Source: Gammaproteobacteria bacterium (GTDB lineage Bacteria > Pseudomonadota > Gammaproteobacteria > Arenicellales > JAHEKD01). From it: a stretch of 7,831 nucleotides of DNA. The notes beneath the pieces were generated by a model, which was not told the DNA's origin, searched no databases, and was given only the letters and a program-made list of their open reading frames with translations. This document shows, one piece after another, positions 1 through 6,964 of this stretch; position 1 is the first letter of the stretch; each line of letters starts with the position of its first letter. The stretch spans positions 1-7,831 of the forward strand of contig JAHEKD010000100.1 in NCBI GenBank assembly GCA_024638545.1. The letters run 5' to 3'. The position numbers were made by a program, and so were the translations under genes.

Positions 1-828
1 GACTTTTCTGTCAAGAATTTCACAGATGGCATTGACCACATCAATATTTCTGACCTCATTATGACCGCCAACATTATAAACTTCACCAGTTTTTCCTTTT
101 GAGAATATCGTGTACAGCGCACTGGCATGATCATCGACATACAGCCAGTCACGTATATTTTCGCCTGTTCCATATACCGGTAAAGGCTGGTGCGATAGCG
201 CTTTATCTAGCATTAGCGGAATCAATTTCTCAGGAAACTGGTAGGGGCCGTAATTATTTGAGCAATTTGAGATAACCACCGGCAACTTGTATGTCTCACC
301 CCAGGCTCTGACCAGGTGATCGGACGCAGCCTTGCTGGCTGAATAAGGTGAATTCGGCTTATATTGCGACTGTTCCGTAAACATACCCTCATCTCCCAGG
401 CTGCCATAGACCTCGTCTGTGGAGATGTGATGAAAAATAAAATTTTGCCTATCTGTTTCATCCATGGTTGAGTAATATTCTCTGGCCACCTCAAGCAGCG
501 TGTAGGTGCCCAGGATATTAGTCTGTATGAACACATCCGAACCATCAATTGACCGGTCAACATGCGACTCAGCAGCGAGATGCATAAGACCATCCGGCCT
601 GAACGCAGCTAACGCCTGTTTCATTGCATTGCGGTCACAGATATCAGCCTGCAGAAATTGATAACCAGGGTTATCGCTGACACTATCGAGTGTTTTTAAA
701 TTTCCCGCATAGGTTAACTTGTCTATATTGAGAACGTGATGATCAGTTTCTTTAAGTAAATAACGAATGACTGCAGAACCAATAAATCCTGCGCCACCTG
801 TGACTATAATTTTTTTAAAATCAGACAT
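1..828 (-). CDS. rfbB: dTDP-glucose 4,6-dehydratase, C-terminus cut by the window edge
   Basis: This enzyme converts dTDP-glucose to dTDP-4-keto-6-deoxyglucose in the cytoplasm, the committed step to dTDP-rhamnose and related deoxysugars. My translation gives 276 open codons; full-length family members have about 350, so roughly 75 residues lie beyond the left edge. It is an extended SDR: the NAD-binding GGAGFIG is at residues 11-17, [11 protein letters not shown] at 83-93, the TDEVYG motif with the catalytic Asp/Glu pair at 137-142, the YxxxK dyad at Y162/K166, [12 protein letters not shown] at 190-201, and RDWLYVDDH at 226-234. TDE plus [11 protein letters not shown] separates it from GalE-type epimerases. 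The start is an ATG only 5 nt after the stop of the upstream epimerase, with no clear Shine-Dalgarno, so translational coupling is likely. A run of seven A lies in codons 4-7. rfbA, rfbC and rfbD might follow to the left, outside the window. Confidence 0.95.
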   Translation of the reverse strand, partial: MSDFKKIIVTGGAGFIGSAVIRYLLKETDHHVLNIDKLTYAGNLKTLDSVSDNPGYQFLQADICDRNAMKQALAAFRPDGLMHLAAESHVDRSIDGSDVFIQTNILGTYTLLEVAREYYSTMDETDRQNFIFHHISTDEVYGSLGDEGMFTEQSQYKPNSPYSASKAASDHLVRAWGETYKLPVVISNCSNNYGPYQFPEKLIPLMLDKALSHQPLPVYGTGENIRDWLYVDDHASALYTIFSKGKTGEVYNVGGHNEVRNIDVVNAICEILDRKV

Positions 829-833
829 GGTAT

Positions 834-1850
834 TTAAACGTTGTAGTAGGATTTGTACCAGTTTATAAAGTTTTCCAGACCCTCTTCTAGCTGTATGCCG
901 GGATTAAAACCAAAATCTTGCTGAAGCTTGTCTATATCAGCATACGTTTCTTTAACGTCACCATCAGCCATCGGCAGTAATTTTATCTTTGCTTTTTTAC
1001 CAAGCTTTTTTTCGAGTACACGAATAAATGTCATCAGTTCAACCGGCTGATTATTACCAATATTGTAAATTTGATAAGGTGCATAACTCGATGCCGGATC
1101 AGGTGCCAATGCATCCCAGCAGGGATTTGCCCGGGCAGGGCGACTGGCCACCTTTACAATGCCGTCAACAATATCGTCAATGTAGGTGAAGTCGCGGCGC
1201 ATATCACCATAATTATAGACAGCAATGGTTTCACCTGCGAGAATTGACCTGGTAAACTTATAATACGCCATGTCGGGTCTACCCCAGGGCCCGTAGACCG
1301 TAAAAAACCGTAATCCCGTGCAGGCGAGATTGTACAAATGCGCGTATGAATGGGCAAGCAGCTCATTCGACTTTTTCGTTGCCGCATACAGTGATACCGG
1401 GTGATCAACATTATGGTTAATGCTGAATGGCATGACTCTGTTTGCGCCATACACCGAACTCGATGAGGCAAAAACGAAGTGCTCGACATGATGGTGTCGG
1501 CACATTTCAAGCATATTTACGAATCCACTCAGATTCGAATCAACGTAAGCCCTTGGATTCTCAAGCGAGTATCTTACACCCGCCTGTGCCGCCAGGTGTA
1601 TGACTGTTTTGAATTTATATTTCTTAAATAATTCATCCAATGCCTTAGAATCAACCAGATCAACTTTATGAAAGCGGAAACCGGCAAAATCAAGCAAACC
1701 GAGCCTGTACTGCTTTAAACTGACCTCATAATAATCATTGAGATTGTCGATACCAACAACCTGCTGCCCCTGCATCAGGTAGTAGTGGCTTAGCGCCGCA
1801 CCTATAAATCCTGCCGCGCCGGTAACCAAGATGATTTCTGATCTGTGCAC
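834..1850 (-). CDS. UDP-glucuronate 4-epimerase (CapI/LspL type)
   Basis: This probably interconverts UDP-glucuronate and UDP-galacturonate in the cytoplasm, supplying galacturonate for LPS core or capsule. It is a 338-residue extended SDR, the normal length. The NAD-binding GAAGFIG is at residues 11-17, [11 protein letters not shown] at 85-95, the serine-rich SSSSVYG at 129-135, and the YxxxK catalytic pair at Y155/K159. The substrate-side blocks [15 protein letters not shown] (181-195) and RRDFTYIDD (218-226) are typical of UDP-GlcA 4-epimerases rather than GalE or RfbB. The start codon is GTG (1848-1850): no ATG lies between it and the in-frame stop upstream, and GxxGxxG falls at the usual distance. 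The Shine-Dalgarno is poor (AAAGA). It follows hldD by 11 nt and precedes rfbB by 5 nt. Ugd four genes upstream in the same operon would make its substrate, which supports the call. A UDP-GlcNAc 4-epimerase is a less likely alternative. Confidence 0.88.
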   Translation of the reverse strand: MHRSEIILVTGAAGFIGAALSHYYLMQGQQVVGIDNLNDYYEVSLKQYRLGLLDFAGFRFHKVDLVDSKALDELFKKYKFKTVIHLAAQAGVRYSLENPRAYVDSNLSGFVNMLEMCRHHHVEHFVFASSSSVYGANRVMPFSINHNVDHPVSLYAATKKSNELLAHSYAHLYNLACTGLRFFTVYGPWGRPDMAYYKFTRSILAGETIAVYNYGDMRRDFTYIDDIVDGIVKVASRPARANPCWDALAPDPASSYAPYQIYNIGNNQPVELMTFIRVLEKKLGKKAKIKLLPMADGDVKETYADIDKLQQDFGFNPGIQLEEGLENFINWYKSYYNV

Positions 1851-1861
1851 TTTGTCTTTTT

Positions 1862-2848
1862 CTATTTATCAAGCCAGGCCATGTATCGGCTGACGCCTTG
1901 TTGAACATCCAGAAATTCATGATCGTAGCCGGTGTTGATTAGTTTTGACATTTCCGCCTGGGTAAAGCTTTGATATTTACCGACAAGATTTTCCGGAAAG
2001 GCAATGTACTCGATTAAACCTTGTTTTTGCATTAATTCAAGAGACAGCTCAGGCGCGCCCTGTTTTGTTAAAAAATAGTTAATGACCGAGTGCGCAACGT
2101 CATTAAAAGATTGGCAGTTTCCTGTGCCCAGATTATATATTCCACTGTGCTGGGGATTGTGCAGGAAATACCAGTTAACCTTAACTACATCTTCAACTGA
2201 AATAAAATCTCTCAATTGCTCGCCGTTTTCATAACCATCACAGCCTTCGAACAGTCTGACCTTGCCGTCATTTTTAAATTGATTAAAAAAATGATAAGCA
2301 ACTGATGCCATTCTGCCTTTATGCTGCTCACGTGGACCATAAACATTGAAGTAGCGCAATCCGACGACGGGAATCGAAATCTGCTTCTGTTTTGAACGAA
2401 CGTGCTGATCGAATGCCAGTTTCGAATATGCGTAAGCGTTTAGTGGCAGCTCATACGGCGGACTTTCGAGGAAGGTCTGATTGCCGCCGTAGACGGAGGC
2501 TGATGACGCATATAAGTACGGCACTTTAAAAAATTCACAATACTCAAGCAAGGCTTTAGAGTATTGGTAATTATTTTGCATGACATAACGCCCGTCCGTA
2601 ACCATCGTGTCAGAACAGGCGCCTTGATGCAGCACTGCCTCGAGTCCGTTGATACGGTCAAATTTAATAATACTTTGATAAAAGTCGTTTTTATCCCGGT
2701 AATCCGCAATTGTGCAATCGGCCAGATTTTTTATCTTGGCCGTATTAGATAAATTATCGACGACCAGTACATCCTGGGAAGAGTTCACATTCACGGATTT
2801 AACCAGATTCGAACCAATAAAACCTGCACCTCCGGTAATGACAATCAT
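1862..2848 (-). CDS. hldD: ADP-L-glycero-D-manno-heptose 6-epimerase
   Basis: HldD (RfaD) inverts C6 of ADP-D-glycero-D-manno-heptose to the L,D form, the last step in making the activated heptose of the LPS inner core. It is a cytoplasmic extended SDR. The NADP-binding GGAGFIG is at residues 6-12, the HldD hallmark HQGACSDT at 74-81, SSASVYG at 115-121, and YxxxK at Y139/K143. GPREQHKGRMASVAYHF (171-187) contains K177, which lines up with the second catalytic base of E. coli HldD (K178). RDFISVEDV is at 213-221. The length is 328 residues against about 310 in E. coli. The ATG overlaps the kinase stop as ATGA (2845-2848), so the two heptose genes are translationally coupled. The HQGACSDT and HKGxMASV blocks make this assignment firm despite two other SDR enzymes next door. 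Confidence 0.95.
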   Translation of the reverse strand: MIVITGGAGFIGSNLVKSVNVNSSQDVLVVDNLSNTAKIKNLADCTIADYRDKNDFYQSIIKFDRINGLEAVLHQGACSDTMVTDGRYVMQNNYQYSKALLEYCEFFKVPYLYASSASVYGGNQTFLESPPYELPLNAYAYSKLAFDQHVRSKQKQISIPVVGLRYFNVYGPREQHKGRMASVAYHFFNQFKNDGKVRLFEGCDGYENGEQLRDFISVEDVVKVNWYFLHNPQHSGIYNLGTGNCQSFNDVAHSVINYFLTKQGAPELSLELMQKQGLIEYIAFPENLVGKYQSFTQAEMSKLINTGYDHEFLDVQQGVSRYMAWLDK

Positions 2849-3810
2849 AGAGACCCCCGGCTTTGAGCCAATGCAGCACCTATTTCATCAACATTTGCAA
2901 CGGCAGTCCCGAGTTTGGCAACCACTATACTTGCAGCGATATTGCTAATATCCAGTATATCTTCAAGATCAAGCTGACTTGCCAGCAAAGTGCCCAGACA
3001 GGCAATAACCGTATCACCTGCCCCGCTCACGTCGTAAACCTCTTGAGCGCGAGCTGGACTATAGCGCATGCTGCCGTCGCTAGAAAATAACTTCATGCCT
3101 TTTTCACTCAAGGTAATCAGCAAGTGCTCGATGGCTATATCGCTGATTAATCGTTTTGCCTTTTCATTCATCTGGGAATCATCAATCACACCACCGACCA
3201 CCAGCTCAAACTCGCTCAGATTGGGTGTAATCAAGGTCGCATGACGATAGCGGATAAAGCTTTTACCTTTTGGATCAACGGACACTGGAATTCCTCGAGC
3301 TTTCGCATGGCCGATCATTTCAGTAATATTCTCAAGACTGCCTTTGCCATAATCAGAGAAGATCACGGCATTTGCATTTACCACTAAATCTTGATATTCC
3401 TGCATACAGTGTGCCAGTAACTCTACACCGGGTTGTGTTTCAAAATCCAATCTTATTAACTGCTGATTGCGCGAGATAACGCGCTGTTTGACGGTTGTAT
3501 CATATTTTTTGTCTTTGACAAAAATTACATTTATACCCCGGCTTGCAAGCATGCTTTCCAGCTCAGCTGCATGTGCATCATCACCCGTCACGGACAGCAG
3601 CGTGCATTTTGCACCCAGGCTAACGACATTTAATGCAACATTCGCCGCACCGCCTCCACGTTTATCACCACGATTAACGGCGACAACCGGCACCGGCGCC
3701 TCCGGTGAAATACGGTCTACGGCACCAAACCAGTACTGATCGAGCATAACGTCACCAACGACTAAAATTTCGATTTCACTAAGATCCGGCATGCCGGTAA
3801 AATGCTTCAT
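2845..3810 (-). CDS. rfaE1: D-glycero-beta-D-manno-heptose-7-phosphate kinase, stand-alone (HldA / RfaE1)
   Basis: This PfkB/ribokinase-family enzyme phosphorylates heptose 7-phosphate at C1 to the 1,7-bisphosphate in ADP-heptose synthesis. Visible features are the N-terminal GDVMLDQYWFGAVDRISPEAP (starting at residue 19), which is characteristic of the HldE kinase domain, the PfkB signature GGGAANVALN at 52-61, SDYGKG at 152-157, VDPKGK at 178-183, TPNLSEFE at 195-202, and the second PfkB signature DVSGAGDTV at 260-268 with catalytic D266. At 321 residues it matches only the kinase half of E. coli HldE (about 475 residues). No cytidylyl/adenylyltransferase domain follows, because the stop overlaps the hldD start (ATGA). 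The ATG overlaps the ugd stop as TGATG. The ADP-transfer step (HldC/RfaE2) and GmhA/GmhB must be encoded outside the window. Confidence 0.94.
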   Translation of the reverse strand: MKHFTGMPDLSEIEILVVGDVMLDQYWFGAVDRISPEAPVPVVAVNRGDKRGGGAANVALNVVSLGAKCTLLSVTGDDAHAAELESMLASRGINVIFVKDKKYDTTVKQRVISRNQQLIRLDFETQPGVELLAHCMQEYQDLVVNANAVIFSDYGKGSLENITEMIGHAKARGIPVSVDPKGKSFIRYRHATLITPNLSEFELVVGGVIDDSQMNEKAKRLISDIAIEHLLITLSEKGMKLFSSDGSMRYSPARAQEVYDVSGAGDTVIACLGTLLASQLDLEDILDISNIAASIVVAKLGTAVANVDEIGAALAQSRGSL

Positions 3811-5129
3811 CAGCGGCCAATTCCGTAATAATTAAAACCGGCCTGGGTCAGCAATTCCGGCTGATATATGTTGCGCCCGTCCACGATGACGTGCTGGCGC
3901 ATCTTTTGCTTGACGAGATCAAGATCAATCGAACGAAAAATTTTCCACTCGGTAACAATAATCAAGGCATCAGCATTTTCAAGCGCGTCATATGGCTGAT
4001 CTACAAGTTCGAATGCCGTGTTATCCTGGTAAAGCTTTTTTGCCTCTTCCCTGGCCACCGGATCAAAAGCTTTGACATGGCCGCCACGTCGCCAGATTTC
4101 TGCCATGATAACCCGGCTTGGTGCCTCACGCATGTCATCGGTATTAGGTTTAAAAGAAAGCCCCCAGACCGCAAAGCACATGCCATTGAAATCTTCACCA
4201 AAATGCTGTATCAATTTATTTACCGGCACATATTTCTGGTCATTATTTACAGCTTCTACCGCGGTAAGGATCCTGGCATCATAGTCGTGCTGTCTGGCTG
4301 TGCGATTCAGGGCCTTGACATCCTTGGGGAAACAGGAGCCGCCATATCCACAACCCGGATATATAAAATGGTAGCCAATCCTGGGATCTGAACCGATGCC
4401 CTGACGCACCGATTCGATATCAGCACCCAGTTTTTCCGCAAGATTTGCAATTTCATTCATAAATGAGATTTTTGTTGCCAGCATGGCATTGGCAGCATAC
4501 TTGGTTAACTCAGATGAACGTATATCCATACGAATAACGCGCTCATGATTACGATTAAACGGTTGGTATAACCCGTGCATAATTTCATATGAGCGATCAC
4601 TATCCACCCCAACGATGATGCGATCTGGTTTGAGGAAATCTTCTACTGCCGCACCTTCTTTTAAAAACTCCGGGTTGGATACCACATCAAAATCGACTGA
4701 AAGCTGGCGATCATCGAGTGTTTTCCGAATCGTATCCCTGACTTTATCTGAAGTACCCACAGGTACGGTCGACTTAGTCACGATGACCTTGTAGCTCTCC
4801 ATATATTGACCAATTTGACTGGCTACAGCAAGTACATGACTTAGATCAGCTGAGCCGTCCTCACCTGGCGGCGTGCCAACGGCAATGAACAAGACTTCAG
4901 AGAAATCCACGCCGTGGCCAAGATCAGTACTGAAGCTCAAGCGCTTGGCAGACAAATTCTCTTTCACCAGATTTTCAAGCCCGGGTTCATAAATCGGCAA
5001 CTCTCCCCTGTTCAGATCCTCGATTTTTGATCCGTTGTTATCAATACACAGGACATGATTACCCACCTCAGCCAAACAGGTCCCCGATACAAGTCCGACA
5101 TATCCGGTACCAATTATTGTTACATTCAT
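3810..5129 (-). CDS. ugd: UDP-glucose 6-dehydrogenase
   Basis: Ugd oxidises UDP-glucose twice with NAD+ to UDP-glucuronate in the cytoplasm. The 439-residue length is normal for the bacterial class. The N-terminal Rossmann motif GTGYVG is at residues 7-12, followed by the IYEPGL block at 46-51, [14 protein letters not shown] at 84-97, KSTVPVGT at 119-126 and SNPEFLKEG at 151-159 with KPDRIIVG at 167-174. The catalytic block [10 protein letters not shown] is at 261-270, with nucleophile C266 and K269. The C-terminal UDP-binding domain carries [17 protein letters not shown] at 322-338. [10 protein letters not shown] rather than the AlgD form argues against GDP-mannose dehydrogenase. It is the first gene of a five-gene run and overlaps the kinase start by one base (TGATG). 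The ATG is preceded by an AT-rich leader without a strong Shine-Dalgarno. Its product is the likely substrate of the 4-epimerase at 834-1850. Confidence 0.96.
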   Translation of the reverse strand: MNVTIIGTGYVGLVSGTCLAEVGNHVLCIDNNGSKIEDLNRGELPIYEPGLENLVKENLSAKRLSFSTDLGHGVDFSEVLFIAVGTPPGEDGSADLSHVLAVASQIGQYMESYKVIVTKSTVPVGTSDKVRDTIRKTLDDRQLSVDFDVVSNPEFLKEGAAVEDFLKPDRIIVGVDSDRSYEIMHGLYQPFNRNHERVIRMDIRSSELTKYAANAMLATKISFMNEIANLAEKLGADIESVRQGIGSDPRIGYHFIYPGCGYGGSCFPKDVKALNRTARQHDYDARILTAVEAVNNDQKYVPVNKLIQHFGEDFNGMCFAVWGLSFKPNTDDMREAPSRVIMAEIWRRGGHVKAFDPVAREEAKKLYQDNTAFELVDQPYDALENADALIIVTEWKIFRSIDLDLVKQKMRQHVIVDGRNIYQPELLTQAGFNYYGIGR

Positions 5130-5171
5130 TTGATATCTATATTAATTAAGATGTTGAATTAAAGTGTGCTG

Positions 5172-5200
5172 ATTTTAACCGCTTGAGCCCATTAATTAAA
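5172..5200 (-). promoter_or_regulatory. Weak candidate promoter for the ugd operon
   Basis: Reading on the minus strand, TTTAAT (5200-5195) and TAAAAT (5177-5172) are separated by 17 nt. The -10 is a 5/6 match to TATAAT but the -35 matches only 3/6. It lies about 45 nt upstream of the ugd start, after the hairpin that closes the preceding gene, where an operon promoter would be expected. Two copies of the palindrome TTAATTAA (5192-5199 and 5142-5149) bracket it at 50-bp spacing. The position is suggestive and the sequence match is poor. Confidence 0.22.
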
Positions 5201-5262
5201 CGGGTCTTCTGAAAATACGTGCTGCAAGGATTTGCATGGCCTCATGCATGACCGGCACTGGA

Positions 5263-5292
5263 TTCAGGAAAGCGGCGGGCCGCTTTCCTGAA
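5263..5292 (-). terminator. Perfect 14-bp hairpin after the HhH gene, possible terminator or 3' stabiliser
   Basis: Arms 5263-5276 and 5279-5292 are perfectly complementary (TTCAGGAAAGCGGC and its reverse complement) around 2 bases; a real loop would open one more pair to 4 nt. It begins 22 nt after the TAA of the HhH gene in the direction of transcription, which fits a transcript end. No T tract follows on either strand, so it is not a canonical intrinsic terminator. It may instead protect the mRNA 3' end or attenuate read-through into ugd. AAAGCG at 5292-5297 (CGCTTT in the transcript) can also pair with the inner AAAGCG of the stem's first arm, a weaker alternative fold. Confidence 0.55.
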
Positions 5293-5314
5293 AAGCGCCA
5301 AATGACAATACAGG

Positions 5315-5578
5315 TTATTTAAACTCCAGAAGCTCCTTGTTGTTATCAATAACCGCGTTACCGATTCCATTTACCAGCATCAAATCTTCGATGCCTTTAA
5401 ATTCACCGTTTTGCTGACGAAATTCAACTATCTTTATCGCGAGTTTGGGTCCTACCCCAATAAGCTCATCAGCTAACTCGTCGGCTGTTGCCGTATTCGG
5501 GTTAATGGCCTGTGCAGATAGAGTATAAAGAGCGGCGACTATTGCGGGAAGTGTGAAAAAACATCTTTTTTTTAACAT
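5315..5578 (-). CDS. Small secreted ComEA-like helix-hairpin-helix protein
   Basis: This is an 87-residue protein with an export signal and a double helix-hairpin-helix DNA-binding fold, like the DNA-binding part of ComEA, which holds incoming DNA in the periplasm during transformation. A basic start (LKKR), a hydrophobic stretch (about residues 7-22) and AQA at 22-24 predict signal peptidase I cleavage before INPNTA. The mature part carries INPNTATADEL at 25-35, the first hairpin GVGPKLA at 40-46, EFRQQNGEFKGIEDL at 50-64, and the second hairpin GIGNAVI at 69-75. I chose the second ATG (5576-5578) because GGAGG sits 5 nt before it; the ATG at 5590 overlaps that site, has no ribosome site of its own and would add only MEVV. 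The gene has its own promoter and a 3' hairpin, so it appears to be a separate unit between lapB and ugd. A role in competence is inference from the fold; no other com gene is in view. Confidence 0.88.
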   Translation of the reverse strand: MLKKRCFFTLPAIVAALYTLSAQAINPNTATADELADELIGVGPKLAIKIVEFRQQNGEFKGIEDLMLVNGIGNAVIDNNKELLEFK

Positions 5579-5596
5579 AACAACCTCCATGTTGTT
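5579..5596 (-). promoter_or_regulatory. Ribosome binding site in a small hairpin loop before the HhH gene
   Basis: In the transcript, AACAAC (5596-5591) and GTTGTT (5584-5579) are perfect 6-bp complements around the loop ATGGAG. The Shine-Dalgarno GGAGG (5588-5584) occupies the loop and the first stem base, 5 nt before the ATG at 5578-5576. The GGAGG decides the start over the in-frame ATG at 5590. The stem is AT-rich and probably weak, so an effect on translation is only a possibility. Confidence 0.6.
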
Positions 5597-5655
5597 TATT
5601 TGTGTTGAGTTACATCCATGTTAACGACCCGGTCAAATCCAGGGACGTTCTGGTA

Positions 5656-5684
5656 AGTATTCAATATATTTCGAGCATTGTCAA
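5656..5684 (-). promoter_or_regulatory. Sigma70-type promoter for the HhH gene
   Basis: On the minus strand a perfect -35 TTGACA (5684-5679) is followed after exactly 17 nt by AATACT (5661-5656), a 4/6 match to TATAAT. Transcription would begin near 5649 and leave a leader of about 70 nt before the ATG at 5578. Its position in the spacer, directly upstream of a gene with a strong ribosome site, supports the call. An AT-rich TATATT lies inside the spacer but is too close to the -35 to be the -10. Confidence 0.55.
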
Positions 5685-5718
5685 TCTCGACAGCCAACAC
5701 CTGCATTCTCAGCGCGGG

Positions 5719-5788
5719 GCGGTAAGCTCAATTAGCGCATGAAAGACCGGTATTCAGAATTACTCTTTTACCGCAGATTGAGCTAACC
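5719..5788. repeat. Two interlocking inverted repeats overlapping the lapB stop
   Basis: Arms 5721-5732 (GGTAAGCTCAAT) and 5777-5788 (ATTGAGCTAACC) are complementary at 11 of 12 positions. A second pair, GCGGTAA at 5719-5725 and TTACCGC at 5768-5774, is perfect over 7 bases. The four arms alternate along the strand, so the two helices can form together only as a pseudoknot or else act as alternative folds. The right arm covers the lapB TAG (5783-5785). No T tract follows, so I do not call a terminator. The arms are exact in the sequence; any function is unknown. Confidence 0.5.
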
Positions 5789-6964
5789 CAATACCGTTCG
5801 TTGTGCTGTAATACTATTCCATGAGCGGCAACTTGGACAATGCCAGTAAAAATGCCTCCCTGAAAATCCGCATTGACGGCATTGATACGCGAAGCGTGAT
5901 CTCATCACGTTCTCCAGCAACCTGGATAACAAGTTCAGGTCTCGTTTTTGCTTGGTACTCAGCGATTGCGAGTTTAATTTTATTTCGAGTAATTTAATCA
6001 ATCCTGGTATTGAGGGATTATTCCGCAACCAGCCTTCGAGTTTTTCCTCTGCCTTTTGATTACCGGCACTTTTTAAAATGTTTTCAGTCAGCAATAACAT
6101 TGCCTTGGCGCTTTTATGCTGGTCGATTACGCTGGACAGATAACGATTCAGGCCTTTTTCATCATTTAATGCCCTGTATGCATTCGCAATATGCTCAATA
6201 ACTTCACGCACATAAAGCGAGTCTTTTTCAATTACCTGCTTCCATAAGTTCATCGCCTGTTTGTGATGTCCAAGTGCGGCCTCTATCCGTCCAGTCTGGA
6301 TTATTGCTCTGAAATTCGTCGAATCACTCAAGCTCGCCTGCTGCAGGAATTTTTTCGCCTCATTAAAACTTCCATCAGCGATCGACAATTCCGCCAATTC
6401 GCAAAAATAATGCGATTTTCGCACACGCGTCGGTTCAGTGTTATCGGCCATGTAGTTATCGATCACAGATATGGCATGATTCCAGTCTTTTTCCTGCTCG
6501 TAAATTTGCAATAATTGCATGCATGCTGCATTTGTCTGAAATCCGCTGTCAATTAACTCGAGATACAAATTCTCGGCTCGATCCAGCACCCCCGCCTTCT
6601 GATAGTCCTGAGCTAACTCATACAGTGCCAGCGCATGTAGACTCTCGTCTGACTTGGTTACGGTGAGCAGGTTTTCATGCAGCTGTGTCGCTTTCTCAAT
6701 TTCGCCGCGGCGCCTGTACAAATTCCCCAGTGATAGCTGAACCTCAGCGCTGTCTGATTGATTCGCCACAACCGATTTTAATGCGTCGATGGCGTCATCG
6801 GATTGCTCGTTAAGAAGGTAATTCAGCCCTCTGAAATAGGCAGAAGGAAGTTTTTTTACCGAGGTTTTTGCAACTTTTTCCCGGTGGCTGTATTGGGCGA
6901 CAAGCCAGCCTGACAAAGCGGACAACGGCAGTAAAATGATTAACCACCAGGTATCCACAGGCAA
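5783..6964 (-). CDS. lapB: LPS assembly protein LapB (YciM), TPR plus rubredoxin-like metal-binding domain
   Basis: In E. coli LapB is an inner-membrane-anchored cytoplasmic protein that works with the protease FtsH to control LpxC levels and so LPS output. The 393-residue length matches (E. coli 389). An N-terminal membrane anchor spans about residues 5-23, a basic/polar linker follows, tetratricopeptide-like helical repeats run from about 42 to 330 (for example around 74-106 and 111-143), and the C-terminal zinc-ribbon/rubredoxin-like knuckles are CRQC (C362, C365) and CPSC (C376, C379). The start is uncertain. I accept TTG at 6962-6964 because it places the anchor at the very N-terminus as in E. 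coli; a GTG at codon 3 is the alternative, and neither has a clear Shine-Dalgarno. A 6-codon out-of-frame mini-ORF (ATG at 6985, TAA ending at 6968) stops 3 nt before the TTG and could couple translation to lapA. It lies 29 nt after lapA. Confidence 0.94.
   Translation of the reverse strand: MPVDTWWLIILLPLSALSGWLVAQYSHREKVAKTSVKKLPSAYFRGLNYLLNEQSDDAIDALKSVVANQSDSAEVQLSLGNLYRRRGEIEKATQLHENLLTVTKSDESLHALALYELAQDYQKAGVLDRAENLYLELIDSGFQTNAACMQLLQIYEQEKDWNHAISVIDNYMADNTEPTRVRKSHYFCELAELSIADGSFNEAKKFLQQASLSDSTNFRAIIQTGRIEAALGHHKQAMNLWKQVIEKDSLYVREVIEHIANAYRALNDEKGLNRYLSSVIDQHKSAKAMLLLTENILKSAGNQKAEEKLEGWLRNNPSIPGLIKLLEIKLNSQSLSTKQKRDLNLLSRLLENVMRSRFAYQCRQCGFSGRHFYWHCPSCRSWNSITAQRTVLG

Noticed and set aside
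222..593. 123-codon minus-strand open frame
   Set aside because: It overlaps rfbB in another frame of the same strand. The rfbB frame translates into every expected family motif and this one does not.
2845..3810. Frameshifted or truncated bifunctional hldE
   Set aside because: The stop overlaps the hldD start and no remnant of a nucleotidyltransferase domain lies nearby. The kinase domain is complete to its normal end, so a natural stand-alone enzyme is the simpler reading.
3891..4391. 166-codon open frame on the plus strand
   Set aside because: It lies wholly antisense to ugd, whose protein is a full, motif-complete match to its family. The translated product resembles nothing I know and has no ribosome site or promoter I can see.
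5579..5590. Longer start for the HhH protein at the ATG at 5590
   Set aside because: That ATG overlaps the GGAGG that serves the ATG at 5578, has no ribosome site of its own, and would put an acidic residue before the basic start of the signal peptide.
5721..5788. tRNA-like string (TTAGCTCAAT, resembling a D-arm / A box) in the lapB-HhH spacer
   Set aside because: No acceptor stem, 5-bp anticodon stem with a 7-nt loop, or T-arm could be placed in the right order on either strand. The GGTCAAATCC at 5631-5640 that resembles a T-loop is on the wrong side.
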